This document shows positions 17,209 through 27,066 of a DNA stretch of 64,000 bases, one piece after another (position 1 is the first letter of the stretch; each line of letters starts with the position of its first letter). The notes below the pieces were generated by a model, which worked only from the letters and a program-made list of their open reading frames with translations, had not been told where the DNA came from and did no database searches. The translations under genes and the position numbers were made by a program. This DNA comes from a virus, in the IMG/VR virus record IMGVR_UViG_3300042991_000131, positions 1 through 64,000 of that record; one strand, given 5' to 3'.

Positions 17209-17601
17209 ATGAATATCATCACCGACATAACATCGGGATTAGTTGTTATAGCAGGTGCAGTAGTAGCAGAGGCCGCAACTGATCCAGTCACGCATTATGC
17301 CGGGCTGTTTGAGAAATTCGGCGTCATGGCCTGCTTACTGCTGTACTTTCTTGTTCGCGATTACTATCGTAACAAAGCTGATATGGCCGAGAAGATGGCC
17401 AACGCAGCCAAGCACGATGCCTTGGAAGATTTTATACGTATAGAGTTAATGAAGCAACTCACTGATAGCACTGGTGCTATACGCTCAAGTGAGAAAACTC
17501 ATAAGCGTCTCTTAGAAGCATTAGAACATAAGACGCCGTGTCTTGCTGATGCTGCTAAGAAAGCTTCTCAGGCTGCCAAGAAAGAGACTGATTCGCAATG
17601 A
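17209..17601 (+). CDS. small membrane protein with coiled coil (holin-like?)
   Basis: 130 residues. One clear transmembrane helix at about 35-50 (FGVMACLLLYFLV), followed by RDYYRNK and a long charged helix. The topology resembles BhlA/UviB-type phage holins, but lysis genes are not expected between coat and connector genes, so it could instead be a membrane-associated factor. Its stop overlaps the next ATG by four bases. Confidence 0.5.
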   Translation: MNIITDITSGLVVIAGAVVAEAATDPVTHYAGLFEKFGVMACLLLYFLVRDYYRNKADMAEKMANAAKHDALEDFIRIELMKQLTDSTGAIRSSEKTHKRLLEALEHKTPCLADAAKKASQAAKKETDSQ

Positions 17602-18044
17602 AAAATAATCTTCGCCAGATTGAATTAATCCTGTACCGGCTCAAGCGTGAGTACGGCCTGCCAATCGTTGTACGTAAGCAAACGCAAAACGACAACGATA
17701 TTCAAACTGGCAAGATTACCTCTGCTTATGATGTGTACAAGATTAAGCGAGCGATCTGCTTACCTGCCGATTTAATGCGAACATTCATCTACGATTTAAC
17801 TTATGTTGCTGCTAATAAAAACTTCGCCTATGGTGGACATTTCGATAAATTAACTAAGGTATTTATTATTGATAAGAAAGATATTAAGGTCGATGGTGTC
17901 AAGGTAGTGATCGGGTTGGATTGTCACATCGTCTATAAGGAACGTCGGTACGATATAGTCGCCGCCGACGAGACTGAGGACGAGACAAGCTACTTGATTA
18001 AGGCCAAGAACGTCGATCAGACACCTATTATATTAGACCCGTGA
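17598..18044 (+). CDS. probable head-closure or neck protein
   Basis: 148 residues, translationally coupled to the upstream membrane protein through ATGA. The C-terminal half is beta-rich with a GLDCHIVYKERRYDIVAAD segment typical of small stopper/adaptor proteins that sit between connector and tail terminator. No enzyme motif. Assignment is mainly by position between coat and tail tube. Confidence 0.5.
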   Translation: MKNNLRQIELILYRLKREYGLPIVVRKQTQNDNDIQTGKITSAYDVYKIKRAICLPADLMRTFIYDLTYVAANKNFAYGGHFDKLTKVFIIDKKDIKVDGVKVVIGLDCHIVYKERRYDIVAADETEDETSYLIKAKNVDQTPIILDP

Positions 18045-18050
18045 GGACAA

Positions 18051-18527
18051 ATGCCAGCTAACCACAATTGGCCACGTTGGATATTTGCCTCAGTTAGCAA
18101 GCACTTCAGCGACCGCCGCGGAACGCTTGCTTTCTATATAGAGGGTCAAGAGCGTAATGTGCCTGCTCCTAAGGATCTTTTAGAGTTAAGGCTTGACGGC
18201 CCGTACTTGACGGAGGTCAATAAAGATTACTGGAGGCTTTACATCGAGGTTAGCGTTCTAGTACAGGCTATAAAAGACGACAGTGATTATCATAGGATAC
18301 ACAGTCACACAGGTCTTGTAGCCCAGGCATTTACGACGATACCAGTCTACAAGTTCGGCGATGGCGAGGATGATGACCAGACCCAACTTGGTTGCCTCGA
18401 ACTGGTGCAAAATCTTGGTAAGCGAGAACGCATCCAAATTAATAACTTTGGTCAAATTGAACAATCGACTCCGTTGCTCCAATCAAGCGTAGAGGGACAT
18501 TTTGAAATGTACCTCTCAACCCAATAA
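18051..18527 (+). CDS. probable tail-terminator protein
   Basis: 158 residues, alpha/beta, placed just before the tail-tube gene where tail terminators usually lie. No diagnostic motif was recognised; the call is positional. Confidence 0.45.
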   Translation: MPANHNWPRWIFASVSKHFSDRRGTLAFYIEGQERNVPAPKDLLELRLDGPYLTEVNKDYWRLYIEVSVLVQAIKDDSDYHRIHSHTGLVAQAFTTIPVYKFGDGEDDDQTQLGCLELVQNLGKRERIQINNFGQIEQSTPLLQSSVEGHFEMYLSTQ

Positions 18528-18535
18528 GGATAATC

Positions 18536-19237
18536 ATGGCTCAGATCGACATGAAGAATGCGCTGCTGAAGATTCGCGACGGTGGCAACAATACAGTTGT
18601 TTCCACTGGTACGATCACAGCTATCGCAGCTATTGGTGCTACTGTCCTGGCTGGTACATACTCCGCAACACCCGTCGTCGGTGGCTATGCTACGATTAGC
18701 GGCCGACGCTATAAGCTGACTGCCGGTTCAACAACTTCGATCACGCTGGAAGCTCCTGGCCTGCTTGAGGCCACTACTGCTGGTGAGGCTGTCTCCTGCA
18801 CAGGTCTTGAGAACTCGATCACCGTCAAGGTTGGCGATGGTACACTCACTTATTCCGAGAAGCGGAATATGGAGTACACCCTGGATCGCGGTATTCTTGA
18901 CGAGGTTCGTGAAGGCGATGAAGTCCCGATGGACGTCAAGTTCGACTTCGTTTGGGAATACATCAAGGGTTCGGCTGTGGCTCTCTCGCCGCCTAGCGTC
19001 GAGGATGCTCTCAAGAAGATCGGTCTGGCTAGCACATGGGTTAGCTCTGATACCGATGCTTGCAAGCCGTACGCTGTTGACCTGCTGGTACTCTACGTGC
19101 CGCAGTGCACTGGTGACCAGGAAGAAATTGTGCTCGAAGACTTCCGTTGGGAGTCTCTGGATCACGATCTGAAGGCTGGTACGATTAGCTGCACAGGTAA
19201 GTGCAACAAGAAGACCGCGACCGTGCTGCGCGGATAA
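18536..19237 (+). CDS. major tail tube protein
   Basis: 233 residues, beta-rich, encoded directly before a strong terminator and the tail-assembly chaperone, the standard place of the tube gene in siphoviruses. Contains a Gly/Thr-rich insertion (about residues 20-80) that looks like a surface domain, followed by the tube-like core (SITVKVGDGTLTYSEKRN). GC-rich third positions suggest high expression, as for the coat. Confidence 0.7.
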   Translation: MAQIDMKNALLKIRDGGNNTVVSTGTITAIAAIGATVLAGTYSATPVVGGYATISGRRYKLTAGSTTSITLEAPGLLEATTAGEAVSCTGLENSITVKVGDGTLTYSEKRNMEYTLDRGILDEVREGDEVPMDVKFDFVWEYIKGSAVALSPPSVEDALKKIGLASTWVSSDTDACKPYAVDLLVLYVPQCTGDQEEIVLEDFRWESLDHDLKAGTISCTGKCNKKTATVLRG

Positions 19238-19250
19238 TCCGAGTAATATG

Positions 19251-19279
19251 GCCCGGCAGGACGTTCCTGCCGGGCTTTT
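19251..19279 (+). terminator. intrinsic terminator after the tail tube gene
   Basis: Perfect 11-bp GC-rich stem (19251-19261 with 19265-19275), 3-nt loop, then TTTTA. It separates high-level tube expression from the chaperone gene. Confidence 0.85.
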
Positions 19280-19310
19280 ACCCTCTACTAGCAACTATAG
19301 GAGCTAGGTC

Positions 19311-19775
19311 ATGAAGATCAAAGGTCGTAAGTTAGACAAGCCTCAGGTTGAGGTTTGTGTCATTCCTCGTCACGATGGCGATATCGTGTTCAAGGCACAG
19401 CCAGTGGTTGATTTCACTGATTTCGTTGCACTATGCCCGATGCCTCAAGCTCCAGTTATTCTGAAGCGTGGCGGCACCGAGTCAAGGGATGTTGAGGATA
19501 AGGATTACAAGGCTGCCCTGGACAAGTGGGCCGAGCAGCGTACCGACTGGATGATTATCAAGTCACTGCAAGCCACTGAGGAACTGGAGTGGGAGACGGT
19601 CAATGTCTCTGATCCTTCCACTTGGTCTAATTTCCGTCTTGAGTTCGAGAAGAGTGGTCTGACTGGTATCGAAGTCAATGCTGTCATTAGCATCGTCATT
19701 GACGCTTGCGGTCTTAATCAGAAGAAGATTGAGGAGGCAACCAAGCGTTTTTTAGCTGGTCAGGTGCCGGCGTAA
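19311..19775 (+). CDS. tail assembly chaperone, short form (gpG-like)
   Basis: 154 residues, with AGGAG before the ATG. It lies between tail tube and tape measure and carries a frameshift site near its 3' end, both diagnostic for the lambda gpG-type chaperone that coats the tape measure during tail assembly. Family sequences are poorly conserved, so the call rests on context and the frameshift. Confidence 0.8.
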   Translation: MKIKGRKLDKPQVEVCVIPRHDGDIVFKAQPVVDFTDFVALCPMPQAPVILKRGGTESRDVEDKDYKAALDKWAEQRTDWMIIKSLQATEELEWETVNVSDPSTWSNFRLEFEKSGLTGIEVNAVISIVIDACGLNQKKIEEATKRFLAGQVPA

Positions 19776-19942
19776 AGAAGGCAATTATACCGAAATATAG
19801 AACTGAACACTATGCTATTTGGCGCGCTTGTGAACGTTTCAGCATATTGCCACCAGACGTAAAGACTGAGTGGGATGAGTGTGACGTTATAACGCAAGCT
19901 GAGCTTCTGGCATACGATCAGTTACGGTCAACAGAAGAGTGA
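19311..19942 (+). CDS. tail assembly chaperone, -1 frameshift form (gpGT-like)
   Basis: At 19748-19754 the zero-frame codons read T TTT TTA, a canonical X XXY YYZ slippery heptamer. Slipping back one base leads into an open frame (AGC TGG TCA ...) that runs 62 codons to TGA 19940-19942, giving a 210-residue fusion. This extension fills the otherwise empty gap before the next gene and has ordinary protein composition, including YRTEHYAIWRACERF. In lambda the T domain recruits the tail tube protein. Confidence 0.8.
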
Positions 19943-19974
19943 TAGAGATATTCAATCAACCCTGGACTTAAGAC

Positions 19975-20517
19975 ATGCAAGCTTCACTCATCCGAGTAAA
20001 GGGTCTTAAGCCCAGGGTTGATGTATTTAGTAAAAAGCTCCACGAAAATATGACTCGACTGTGGAAGGACGCCACCAAGGAGTTCATTGTCGAGGCAATA
20101 AAACTTGTGCATATTGATACAGGAATGTCGCGTAGTTCACTGCTACCACTAGGGCGACTCGTTCGCATGGTTACTGCGATTAAAGCATACGGATCACGTA
20201 CACCCGGTAAGGGCGGACCTGTCCGCAAGAGTCGTACAGGCTATACTGACCTAGCAGGTAATTACGATCCTACTATTAATCGTACTGCTGCATTAGGTGA
20301 GAAACTTGGTGAGCGAGCCTTTCGACTTAACTTTGGCTCTCCTGCTAGACCGGTATTCCATTTTGAATTCAACATTAAAGTATACCAATATGCACTGCAT
20401 GAAGAGGATTGGGAGTCTATTGAGCGTGGTCAAGAAGCCTTCCTGGCCTATCTAAAAAACAACGCTATCAACTATGTGCCAAAACTGGCCGAGTGGATAC
20501 TCCCGGAGACGACCTAA
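19975..20517 (+). CDS. minor tail protein, HK97 gp10-like
   Basis: 180 residues ending one base before the tape measure ATG. It has a central HIDTGMSRSSL segment like the DTG..R.S motif of the HK97 gp10 family of tail-completion proteins, although these normally lie upstream of the tube gene. A basic Gly-rich loop (about residues 74-92) follows. Moderate support. Confidence 0.5.
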   Translation: MQASLIRVKGLKPRVDVFSKKLHENMTRLWKDATKEFIVEAIKLVHIDTGMSRSSLLPLGRLVRMVTAIKAYGSRTPGKGGPVRKSRTGYTDLAGNYDPTINRTAALGEKLGERAFRLNFGSPARPVFHFEFNIKVYQYALHEEDWESIERGQEAFLAYLKNNAINYVPKLAEWILPETT

Positions 20518-23500
20518 ATGCCCGATAACATCTATACGTTAATATTAGACGCAGCACCGTATCTTAAAGGCGCACACGTCGCAGCCGGTGGCAATAAGCT
20601 ACTTGATGATGCATTCAAGACAAGTACACAAGGTGCGCTCGTCTTTAATAGCAAAATGGAAGTTATACAAAAGACTCTTAAAAGTGTGACGTCCTCTGGC
20701 GAGATAATGACTAAGACTGTCAAGCGAATTGGCGATGATTGGTATATTGCATCTACTAAAATGACACAGGGATTAGGTGCCGCTAAGAAAGCTGCTGAGG
20801 CACTGGCCGCTGCCGAGGCTGCTGCTCAAGGCAGATCAGCTACACGCGGCATAGCTTCTGGCCAGGCTGCTGTTGGTATCGTTGGCAAAACACCGCTACC
20901 TACTGGTGGTTCGAGCAACGAGCTACTAGCGTATAATCGTGCATTGGCTGGCCTACAGAAGTTCACGCAGGAAAATGTTACTTCTGCTGCACGTGTACAG
21001 AAGGTCTGGACGGATGTTAACAACAATGTCTTTTCGGCTAATCCAAAGTATCAAGCTCTGCAGAATCAACTTGTCAAGGTTAAGAATGCCATTGCAGATA
21101 TTGGTGCTGAGTCACGTAGAGCTAAAGAATCGTCTGATAATTACTTCTTGTCATGGCGCAATATCATGCGCTTCTTTGAGGCTCGTCTACTCTATAACGG
21201 TGTTAGTGATCTTGTTGGTGCTGTAAAGGCTGGTACGTCAAGGGCAATCGAATTCGAGCAGGTGCTCGGGCGCATCACTACACTAGCACCTACGCTAGCC
21301 GGTGGCTACAAAGAGTGGGGCGAATCCGTTAAGCGTGTAGCTACGACATTTGGCGTCGATGCTACAGATGCTGCTAAATCCTATTACTCTGCACTGTCTA
21401 ATCAGATCGGTAACAGTATTCAAGAGATTGAATCGTTCACCAGGACAACTGCTGAGTTTGCCCGTGTCACTGGCTCTACCGCGGAGCAAGCCAACAATTT
21501 ATTCTCGTCAGCGATTAACGCCTTTGGTAAGTCTGCCGGTGAAGCTAACGATATTGCTGCCAAGTTCTTCAAGACAATCGACTTGGGCCGCGTCACTGCT
21601 GCCGGATTAAGTGGCTCATTCGGTCGTACAGCCGTTGCTGCAAGCACGTTAGGCGTTAAGTACGAAGAACTACTTGCCTCGCTGTCAACACTCAGTCGTC
21701 AAGGTGTGACCGACGCAGACGCGCAGACTCAGACTCTTAACTTATTCAATAAGTTAATCAAGCCTACTGAGAAGTTAAAGGAAATGTTGCAGGAGTGGGG
21801 CTATGAAAGTGGTCAGGCTCTAGTAGCAAATGAAGGCTTAGTCGGCGTGTTGCGCCGCTTAGATAAGGAATTACAAGCTAACGGTGTAGCTCGACTCGGC
21901 GAGTTAATCAACGATATTCGTGGTCTACGTGGTACATTTGGTCTAACTGGTAAGGGCTTGCAAGAGTTCAACCACGACTTGGAGTTAATTCGTAATTCTA
22001 CAGATGATTATCGTAAGGCTGTCGAGTTAACTGCAGATACAACTGGTCAGAAGTGGGCTAAGCAACTTAATGAAGTTAAGATTGCATTCACAAGCCTAGG
22101 ACAGAACGCGTTAGGCGTACTTGTACCTATATCTGATTTCATTGGCGGGCTGGTTAACGGGATAAAAATATTAATTTCCTCTGTTATAATCTTAGCAACA
22201 CACATGTATGGTCTGCGTATTGCCATACCTGTTATTAATTTCATACGTGATGCTTGGGCTGGTGTGACTTTAGCAGCTAAGCATGCAACATATGCAATAG
22301 AACTAGCCAAAGCTGCTGCTACATTTGGTATTTCATTAGCCATTGGTGCTATTATCTCGTATTTTGCTTTAGCAGAAAATGCCGCTAAGCGTGGCAAACG
22401 GGTGTACGCCGAGGCACAAGAGGCTACTCGCGAAGCTACAAAGAATGCTCTTGAGTATATAACAAAGGGCTATGATAGATTAGCAAGAAGCATTGAGGAC
22501 TCATTTAAGCCTGGTCTTGATTCCATTGCTTTAACACGCCGCGCATATGTACGAACACTAGCAGAGATTGATGATGGTTTCAAGGATCTTAAGAAGACAC
22601 TTAAGAGCTTTGAAGATGAAACATTCCGTCAACTAGATGACCGCATCAGTGATATAACGAGTAGCCTATCATCGCTACGTAGCGAAACAAAGACACTTGA
22701 AGCAGAGCTAAGCAAAGCATTCAATGCTGACGAGCTTGCCAACTTCCGCGACACACTTGACGATCTTACAGCCGGCAAGAAAGCCCGTGCTGTCGAAGCT
22801 AAGATTAAAGCTGCTTTACAGGAAGCGACTGGTCTAGCCAGATTATCTCTTACTAAAACAGATGGTGCTGAACGCGCAAAGCTAATCAAGCAGTCGCGTG
22901 AGAAGAAAGATATTGCTGAGTCCTTAGCAACTGATTTGAAGGCACTTGCACGTGAGTCAATTAAGGATAAAGAAGCCGCTGACCGTGATGCAGAGAAGTA
23001 TACGAAGAAGAACGTTGCAAGAGAACGTACACAGCTTAAGTTACAGCAAGAGATTAAGACATTAGAAAATGAGAAGCGCGCCAACGCTGGCAAGTTGAAA
23101 GATGAATCACGTGAAGATGCTAATAGGCGCCAGCTTTTATATGCTAGTCAAATTGCCGAGAAGCAAGAAGAACTTAATCGTTACGAGGAAGAAGGTCGTA
23201 AGGCGCGTGAACTAGTTAAGGTTACTACAAGGGATATTTATGAGTATAATAAAGGCATAGTCGATCTTGAAAAGGAACGTGTTGCATTGATTAATGCTCA
23301 ATTGGATGTGACTAGGTTGATGACTAAGGAGAAACAAGCGGAACAGGAATCGTTAAAAAAGACTAAAGAAGGTTTGACAAATATATTTGAAGAGATTAGC
23401 GATCTAATGACGAGTAAAGATACTGGTCTAACGTCTGAGCAAACTATTAAAAAGGTAGAAACGCTGCGTAACGAGTACAAGAAACTTGTCAACGTTGCTA

Positions 23501-24507
23501 GTGATCCAGCTGCTTTCCAACAGCTACTGCAATATTCTGATAAAATAGTCGAACGCGCTAGGGCTGCACAAGGACTAGCTGATAACGGTAAATTACAAGC
23601 TAAGTATCAAAATGAATTGAAAGAGTCAGTTGAACGTGTAAATACGTTAAAGGGCAAGGATCTAAAACTGACTGAACAGATTCGTGACACTATTAACAAG
23701 ACTCAGGGTGAGTTGGCAGCAATACCTAGTTTCTCCTTTAATCTCTCTGGTGTCACTGATGAGGAGGGCGAGGCTTATATTAAAATGAGAGATGAGCTAG
23801 ATGCAATTATAGCTCGTGTACGTGAGACACCTGATGCGTTAGACTCTAATTTACCTAGATTGAAGGAGTTAAAAGATCAGCTCAACACATTTAGACTAGA
23901 TAATGCAGAGGCTATGAGTGAAGCAAGTATTAAGAATATTGAGAATATATCTTTGTTGATTACTTCACTATCAAGGTCGTCTAAAGAGTTGTCTGGAGTT
24001 CGCACAGAGCAAGATAAATTGATAGCTATGCAGCCTGTATTGCAAAAGGCTCTTAATGATCCGCTTACAACAGCTGCCGAAAGCGCAAAGACGCTAACTG
24101 AACGCATGCAAGAGTCCGCACAAGAGATCAATGCATCTGCTGATGCAATGGCCAGGATGCGTGGTATCATCAGTGCAGAAGATAAGGCTACGCCGATTAA
24201 TGTTGGCAAAGCTGGTGGCGGTATGATGCGCTTCGCAGGTGGTGGTCAGCCATATGGTAGTGATAAGATTCCTGCTATGTTATCTCCTGGTGAGTTCGTT
24301 GTCAACGCTGGCGCAAGTAGGAAGTTCTACTCACAGCTTGTAGCAATGAATAGTGGCAGCCGCAACTATGCAGGTGGCGGTAACGTTAATACGTCAGTCG
24401 GTGATGTTAATATCTCTATGTCCTCAAGCGGTAACGCTGCTACAGATGTTGTTCGTATTGGTAAGTTACTAAGGCGTGAGATACGACGCGGCACAGTCAA
24501 ACTCTAA
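20518..24507 (+). CDS. tape measure protein
   Basis: 1,329 residues, the longest gene in the window. Two or three hydrophobic segments lie at about 540-625, followed by long charged coiled coils from about 640 to 1,200. The C-terminus has the common tape-measure ending, a Gly-rich stretch with DKIPAMLSPGEFVVNAGASR. It sets tail length and helps DNA entry. No lysozyme or peptidase motif seen. Confidence 0.9.
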   Translation: MPDNIYTLILDAAPYLKGAHVAAGGNKLLDDAFKTSTQGALVFNSKMEVIQKTLKSVTSSGEIMTKTVKRIGDDWYIASTKMTQGLGAAKKAAEALAAAEAAAQGRSATRGIASGQAAVGIVGKTPLPTGGSSNELLAYNRALAGLQKFTQENVTSAARVQKVWTDVNNNVFSANPKYQALQNQLVKVKNAIADIGAESRRAKESSDNYFLSWRNIMRFFEARLLYNGVSDLVGAVKAGTSRAIEFEQVLGRITTLAPTLAGGYKEWGESVKRVATTFGVDATDAAKSYYSALSNQIGNSIQEIESFTRTTAEFARVTGSTAEQANNLFSSAINAFGKSAGEANDIAAKFFKTIDLGRVTAAGLSGSFGRTAVAASTLGVKYEELLASLSTLSRQGVTDADAQTQTLNLFNKLIKPTEKLKEMLQEWGYESGQALVANEGLVGVLRRLDKELQANGVARLGELINDIRGLRGTFGLTGKGLQEFNHDLELIRNSTDDYRKAVELTADTTGQKWAKQLNEVKIAFTSLGQNALGVLVPISDFIGGLVNGIKILISSVIILATHMYGLRIAIPVINFIRDAWAGVTLAAKHATYAIELAKAAATFGISLAIGAIISYFALAENAAKRGKRVYAEAQEATREATKNALEYITKGYDRLARSIEDSFKPGLDSIALTRRAYVRTLAEIDDGFKDLKKTLKSFEDETFRQLDDRISDITSSLSSLRSETKTLEAELSKAFNADELANFRDTLDDLTAGKKARAVEAKIKAALQEATGLARLSLTKTDGAERAKLIKQSREKKDIAESLATDLKALARESIKDKEAADRDAEKYTKKNVARERTQLKLQQEIKTLENEKRANAGKLKDESREDANRRQLLYASQIAEKQEELNRYEEEGRKARELVKVTTRDIYEYNKGIVDLEKERVALINAQLDVTRLMTKEKQAEQESLKKTKEGLTNIFEEISDLMTSKDTGLTSEQTIKKVETLRNEYKKLVNVASDPAAFQQLLQYSDKIVERARAAQGLADNGKLQAKYQNELKESVERVNTLKGKDLKLTEQIRDTINKTQGELAAIPSFSFNLSGVTDEEGEAYIKMRDELDAIIARVRETPDALDSNLPRLKELKDQLNTFRLDNAEAMSEASIKNIENISLLITSLSRSSKELSGVRTEQDKLIAMQPVLQKALNDPLTTAAESAKTLTERMQESAQEINASADAMARMRGIISAEDKATPINVGKAGGGMMRFAGGGQPYGSDKIPAMLSPGEFVVNAGASRKFYSQLVAMNSGSRNYAGGGNVNTSVGDVNISMSSSGNAATDVVRIGKLLRREIRRGTVKL

Positions 24508-24516
24508 GGAAACAAA

Positions 24517-24885
24517 ATGCTCACCTTAATCGGCGACACAACACTAGTTGTTAAGAACCCTAAGGTGGGCAACCTTGAGACCGTTGACACCGGCGTGACG
24601 TTAAATGCGTCACGTCGGGGCGTCATCGGTGGTGCGATAGTCAGTCCAACAATTAAGAAACGTAGGTTCGACTTCCAGTGTCTGACACTACAGGAGAAAG
24701 AGGACTTGATTACTTGGTTATTGCAACATATTGGTCGTGCTGTCACAGTACAATGGACCAGTGGTGGCAGCTGTAACGTTCAGACGATTAATGAGCAATA
24801 TATCATTGATGACCAGCCTCTTGAGACAATAACCGTACGTGACGCAGACGACTATGACTGCATGACATACTGGATCAAAGTATGA
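24517..24885 (+). CDS. small distal tail protein, paralogue 1
   Basis: 122 residues. First of three consecutive genes whose products share a layout: an N-terminal beta segment, a helix with L..EK..L/...D.L..F/WL, then ...V.W/L... and an aromatic strand near the end. Likely components of the tail tip, downstream of the tape measure. Ends with an overlap into the next gene. Confidence 0.55.
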   Translation: MLTLIGDTTLVVKNPKVGNLETVDTGVTLNASRRGVIGGAIVSPTIKKRRFDFQCLTLQEKEDLITWLLQHIGRAVTVQWTSGGSCNVQTINEQYIIDDQPLETITVRDADDYDCMTYWIKV

Positions 24886-25352
24886 TTACAATGACAGGTG
24901 TCGGTACGGTTAGTTTTAGGAATCCCGATATTGCAAATAAATATAGCCTCGATGCTAATATACTAGTTAGATATACTCGCGGACAAAAGGTCATCGTCTA
25001 TAAGGATACAAACTGGCAGAATATCGAAACAGAGATATTTGCCTTCCAGCATATACGCGAGAGTAAGAGAGACGAGATAGTTGATTTCTTCAATGATAAT
25101 CTTGGCAAAGAAATATCTATCACGCGCCCACGTCGTGATGACTGTACAGTAGTTGACCACACGTTCACAGGTTTCATCTACTCTGATGTTGTTGAGTATA
25201 AGACTAAAGGTGAGAACTGTGAACAAGTCTATGACTTCGGCCTTGTCGTTCTCTATAAGATAACTGTGCTCGACTTAAAGTACCTACTCGCTGAAACTGG
25301 TATACAGTTAATCACAGAAGCCGGTTCCAAGCTCAAGATAGAGGCAGACTAA
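24882..25352 (+). CDS. small distal tail protein, paralogue 2
   Basis: 156 residues, ATGA-coupled to the preceding gene. Same layout as its neighbours: FRNPDIANK near the start, a helix RESKRDEIVDFFNDNLG in the middle and strands around a CTVVDHTF turn. Probably a tail-tip component. Confidence 0.5.
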   Translation: MITMTGVGTVSFRNPDIANKYSLDANILVRYTRGQKVIVYKDTNWQNIETEIFAFQHIRESKRDEIVDFFNDNLGKEISITRPRRDDCTVVDHTFTGFIYSDVVEYKTKGENCEQVYDFGLVVLYKITVLDLKYLLAETGIQLITEAGSKLKIEAD

Positions 25353-25714
25353 TGCTAACTCTAGCTGCTCCCTATGGAGCCATAATTACTACGATCAATT
25401 TGCCTAATCCTACATTGGGTGATAGCGTTAGTCATAGTCTCAAGACTAAGTTTGGCTTCGCTATGTCTGGTCGTATAGTAACAACAATCAGTGTACAGCC
25501 CGAGAAGAAGATCCAGTACAATTTCGATAAGCTGAAACGATCCCAAGTCGATGCACTGCTTGCTTTCCTAGCATTACATGCTGATGACGATATACAGTTG
25601 ACTGACTGGACTAGCACTATTTATCGTGTTAAGTGTCTAAGTAACCCTATTGAATTCACAGAAAATCTGAACTTCTATTCCTGCTCACTCGACTTCCAGG
25701 GGACAAAGATATGA
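25352..25714 (+). CDS. small distal tail protein, paralogue 3
   Basis: 120 residues, sharing one base with the previous stop. Contains LPNPTLGDS, a helix LKRSQVDALLAFLALH and an ending YSCSLDFQG, parallel to the two upstream proteins. Probably a tail-tip component derived by tandem duplication. Confidence 0.5.
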   Translation: MLTLAAPYGAIITTINLPNPTLGDSVSHSLKTKFGFAMSGRIVTTISVQPEKKIQYNFDKLKRSQVDALLAFLALHADDDIQLTDWTSTIYRVKCLSNPIEFTENLNFYSCSLDFQGTKI

Positions 25715-26043
25715 CCGAGATTAAAGTCTCAGAGCTACCGGAAGTCACGTCGCTAGATGATGTAGACCTGCTCATGGGTGTGCATCTAGCTGATGGGCTT
25801 GATGGTAGCAAAAAGATTACTGTTGCAAATATGCGTAGCCTAATGGGCAGTAGTGGCTATACTCATGTACAAGCTGTACCAGCAACAGTTTGGTCAGTTA
25901 TACACAACTTAGGGCGTCACCCATCTGTCACTGTTGTTGACTCCGGTGGCACAGTTGGCTGGTGTGAAGTACTCTATAACGATGCCAACTCGCTCACAAT
26001 AACAGTAGCTGCTGCCTTTGCTGGCACGGCATACCTCAACTAA
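25711..26043 (+). CDS. small tail fibre-type protein
   Basis: 110 residues, ATGA-coupled. N-terminal short helix with KVSELPEVTSLDDVD, a common attachment peptide of phage fibres, then a beta domain (WSVIHNLGRHPSVTVVDSGG ... GTAYLN) that recurs at the ends of phage fibre proteins. A similar domain closes the next gene. Probably binds the tail tip and serves as a fibre platform. Confidence 0.6.
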   Translation: MTEIKVSELPEVTSLDDVDLLMGVHLADGLDGSKKITVANMRSLMGSSGYTHVQAVPATVWSVIHNLGRHPSVTVVDSGGTVGWCEVLYNDANSLTITVAAAFAGTAYLN

Positions 26044-26052
26044 GGACAATCA

Positions 26053-27066
26053 ATGGCTATCCCATTCCGCGCAAATGTTGACTTCAACAAGAATGAACTC
26101 CAGAATGCCCGTGTTCAGAACCTGGCCAGCGATCCAGGTACGCCGGTCGCAGGCCAGTTATACTTCAACAGCACCGGCGGCGTGCTGGTAATCAAGTTCT
26201 ACACGGGATCAACGTGGATCACACTTGGGCGCCTTGACCAGATCAGTGCCCCGACTAGCGACGTTAGCTTCAACAGCCAGAAGGCGACCAACCTAGCCAC
26301 GCCGACCGCCGGCACTGATGGCGCCAATAAGGACTACGTTGACAGCGTGGCCCAGGGCCTGGACATCAAGGCGAGTGTGCGAGCGGCGACTACTGTCGCT
26401 GGTACATTAGCATCGTCATTCATTGCCGGTGCATCCATAGATGGCGTGACGCTGGTGCTTGGCGACCGTATCTTGCTTAAGAATCAAGCAGCCCAGGCAG
26501 AAAATGGTATCCGCGTCGTCACAGCCGGTACACCGACACGTGCCACTGACTTCGATGCCTGGACTGAGGTTCCTGGTGCATTCGTGTTCGTCGAAGAGGG
26601 CACAGCTAATGCTGATACTGGCTGGGTATGCAGTGCAAATGCCGGCGGTACACTTGACACGACTGCGATTACCTTTGTTCAGTTCAGCGCAGCTGGTATA
26701 GTCACTGCCTCTGGCGGTTTGACAAAAACTGGCAACGATATTGCCATGACCAATATGGTGCAAGCCACAGTTAAGGGTCGTGCTGCCGGCGCCGGTACAG
26801 GGGCACCAACTGATTTGACCGTAGCGCAGTTACTTACAATGCTTGGGATGGTTGCGCCTTTTGCACAGACACTGTCAACTAGTGCTACGTCATATGTAAT
26901 CACGCACAGCAAGGGGACGAAGGATCTGATCGTCCAGGTATACGATGTCGCGAATAGCCCATATCAACAAGTGTTCTGTGATGTTGAGTATACTGATACA
27001 AATAACGTGACATTACGTTTTGCCGTTGCACCAACTGCTAACCAATACCGAGTTATAATCAAGTGA
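26053..27066 (+). CDS. tail fibre / minor tail protein
   Basis: 337 residues, AAGGA before the ATG. N-terminus resembles fibre shaft attachment regions (NVDFNKNELQNARVQNLASDP), a mid-section with DGANKDYVDSV is characteristic of phage fibre repeats, and the C-terminal ~70 residues repeat the domain of the preceding small protein (VITHSKGTKDLIVQVYD). Its GTGA overlap couples it to the GC-rich fibre gene downstream. Confidence 0.65.
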   Translation: MAIPFRANVDFNKNELQNARVQNLASDPGTPVAGQLYFNSTGGVLVIKFYTGSTWITLGRLDQISAPTSDVSFNSQKATNLATPTAGTDGANKDYVDSVAQGLDIKASVRAATTVAGTLASSFIAGASIDGVTLVLGDRILLKNQAAQAENGIRVVTAGTPTRATDFDAWTEVPGAFVFVEEGTANADTGWVCSANAGGTLDTTAITFVQFSAAGIVTASGGLTKTGNDIAMTNMVQATVKGRAAGAGTGAPTDLTVAQLLTMLGMVAPFAQTLSTSATSYVITHSKGTKDLIVQVYDVANSPYQQVFCDVEYTDTNNVTLRFAVAPTANQYRVIIK

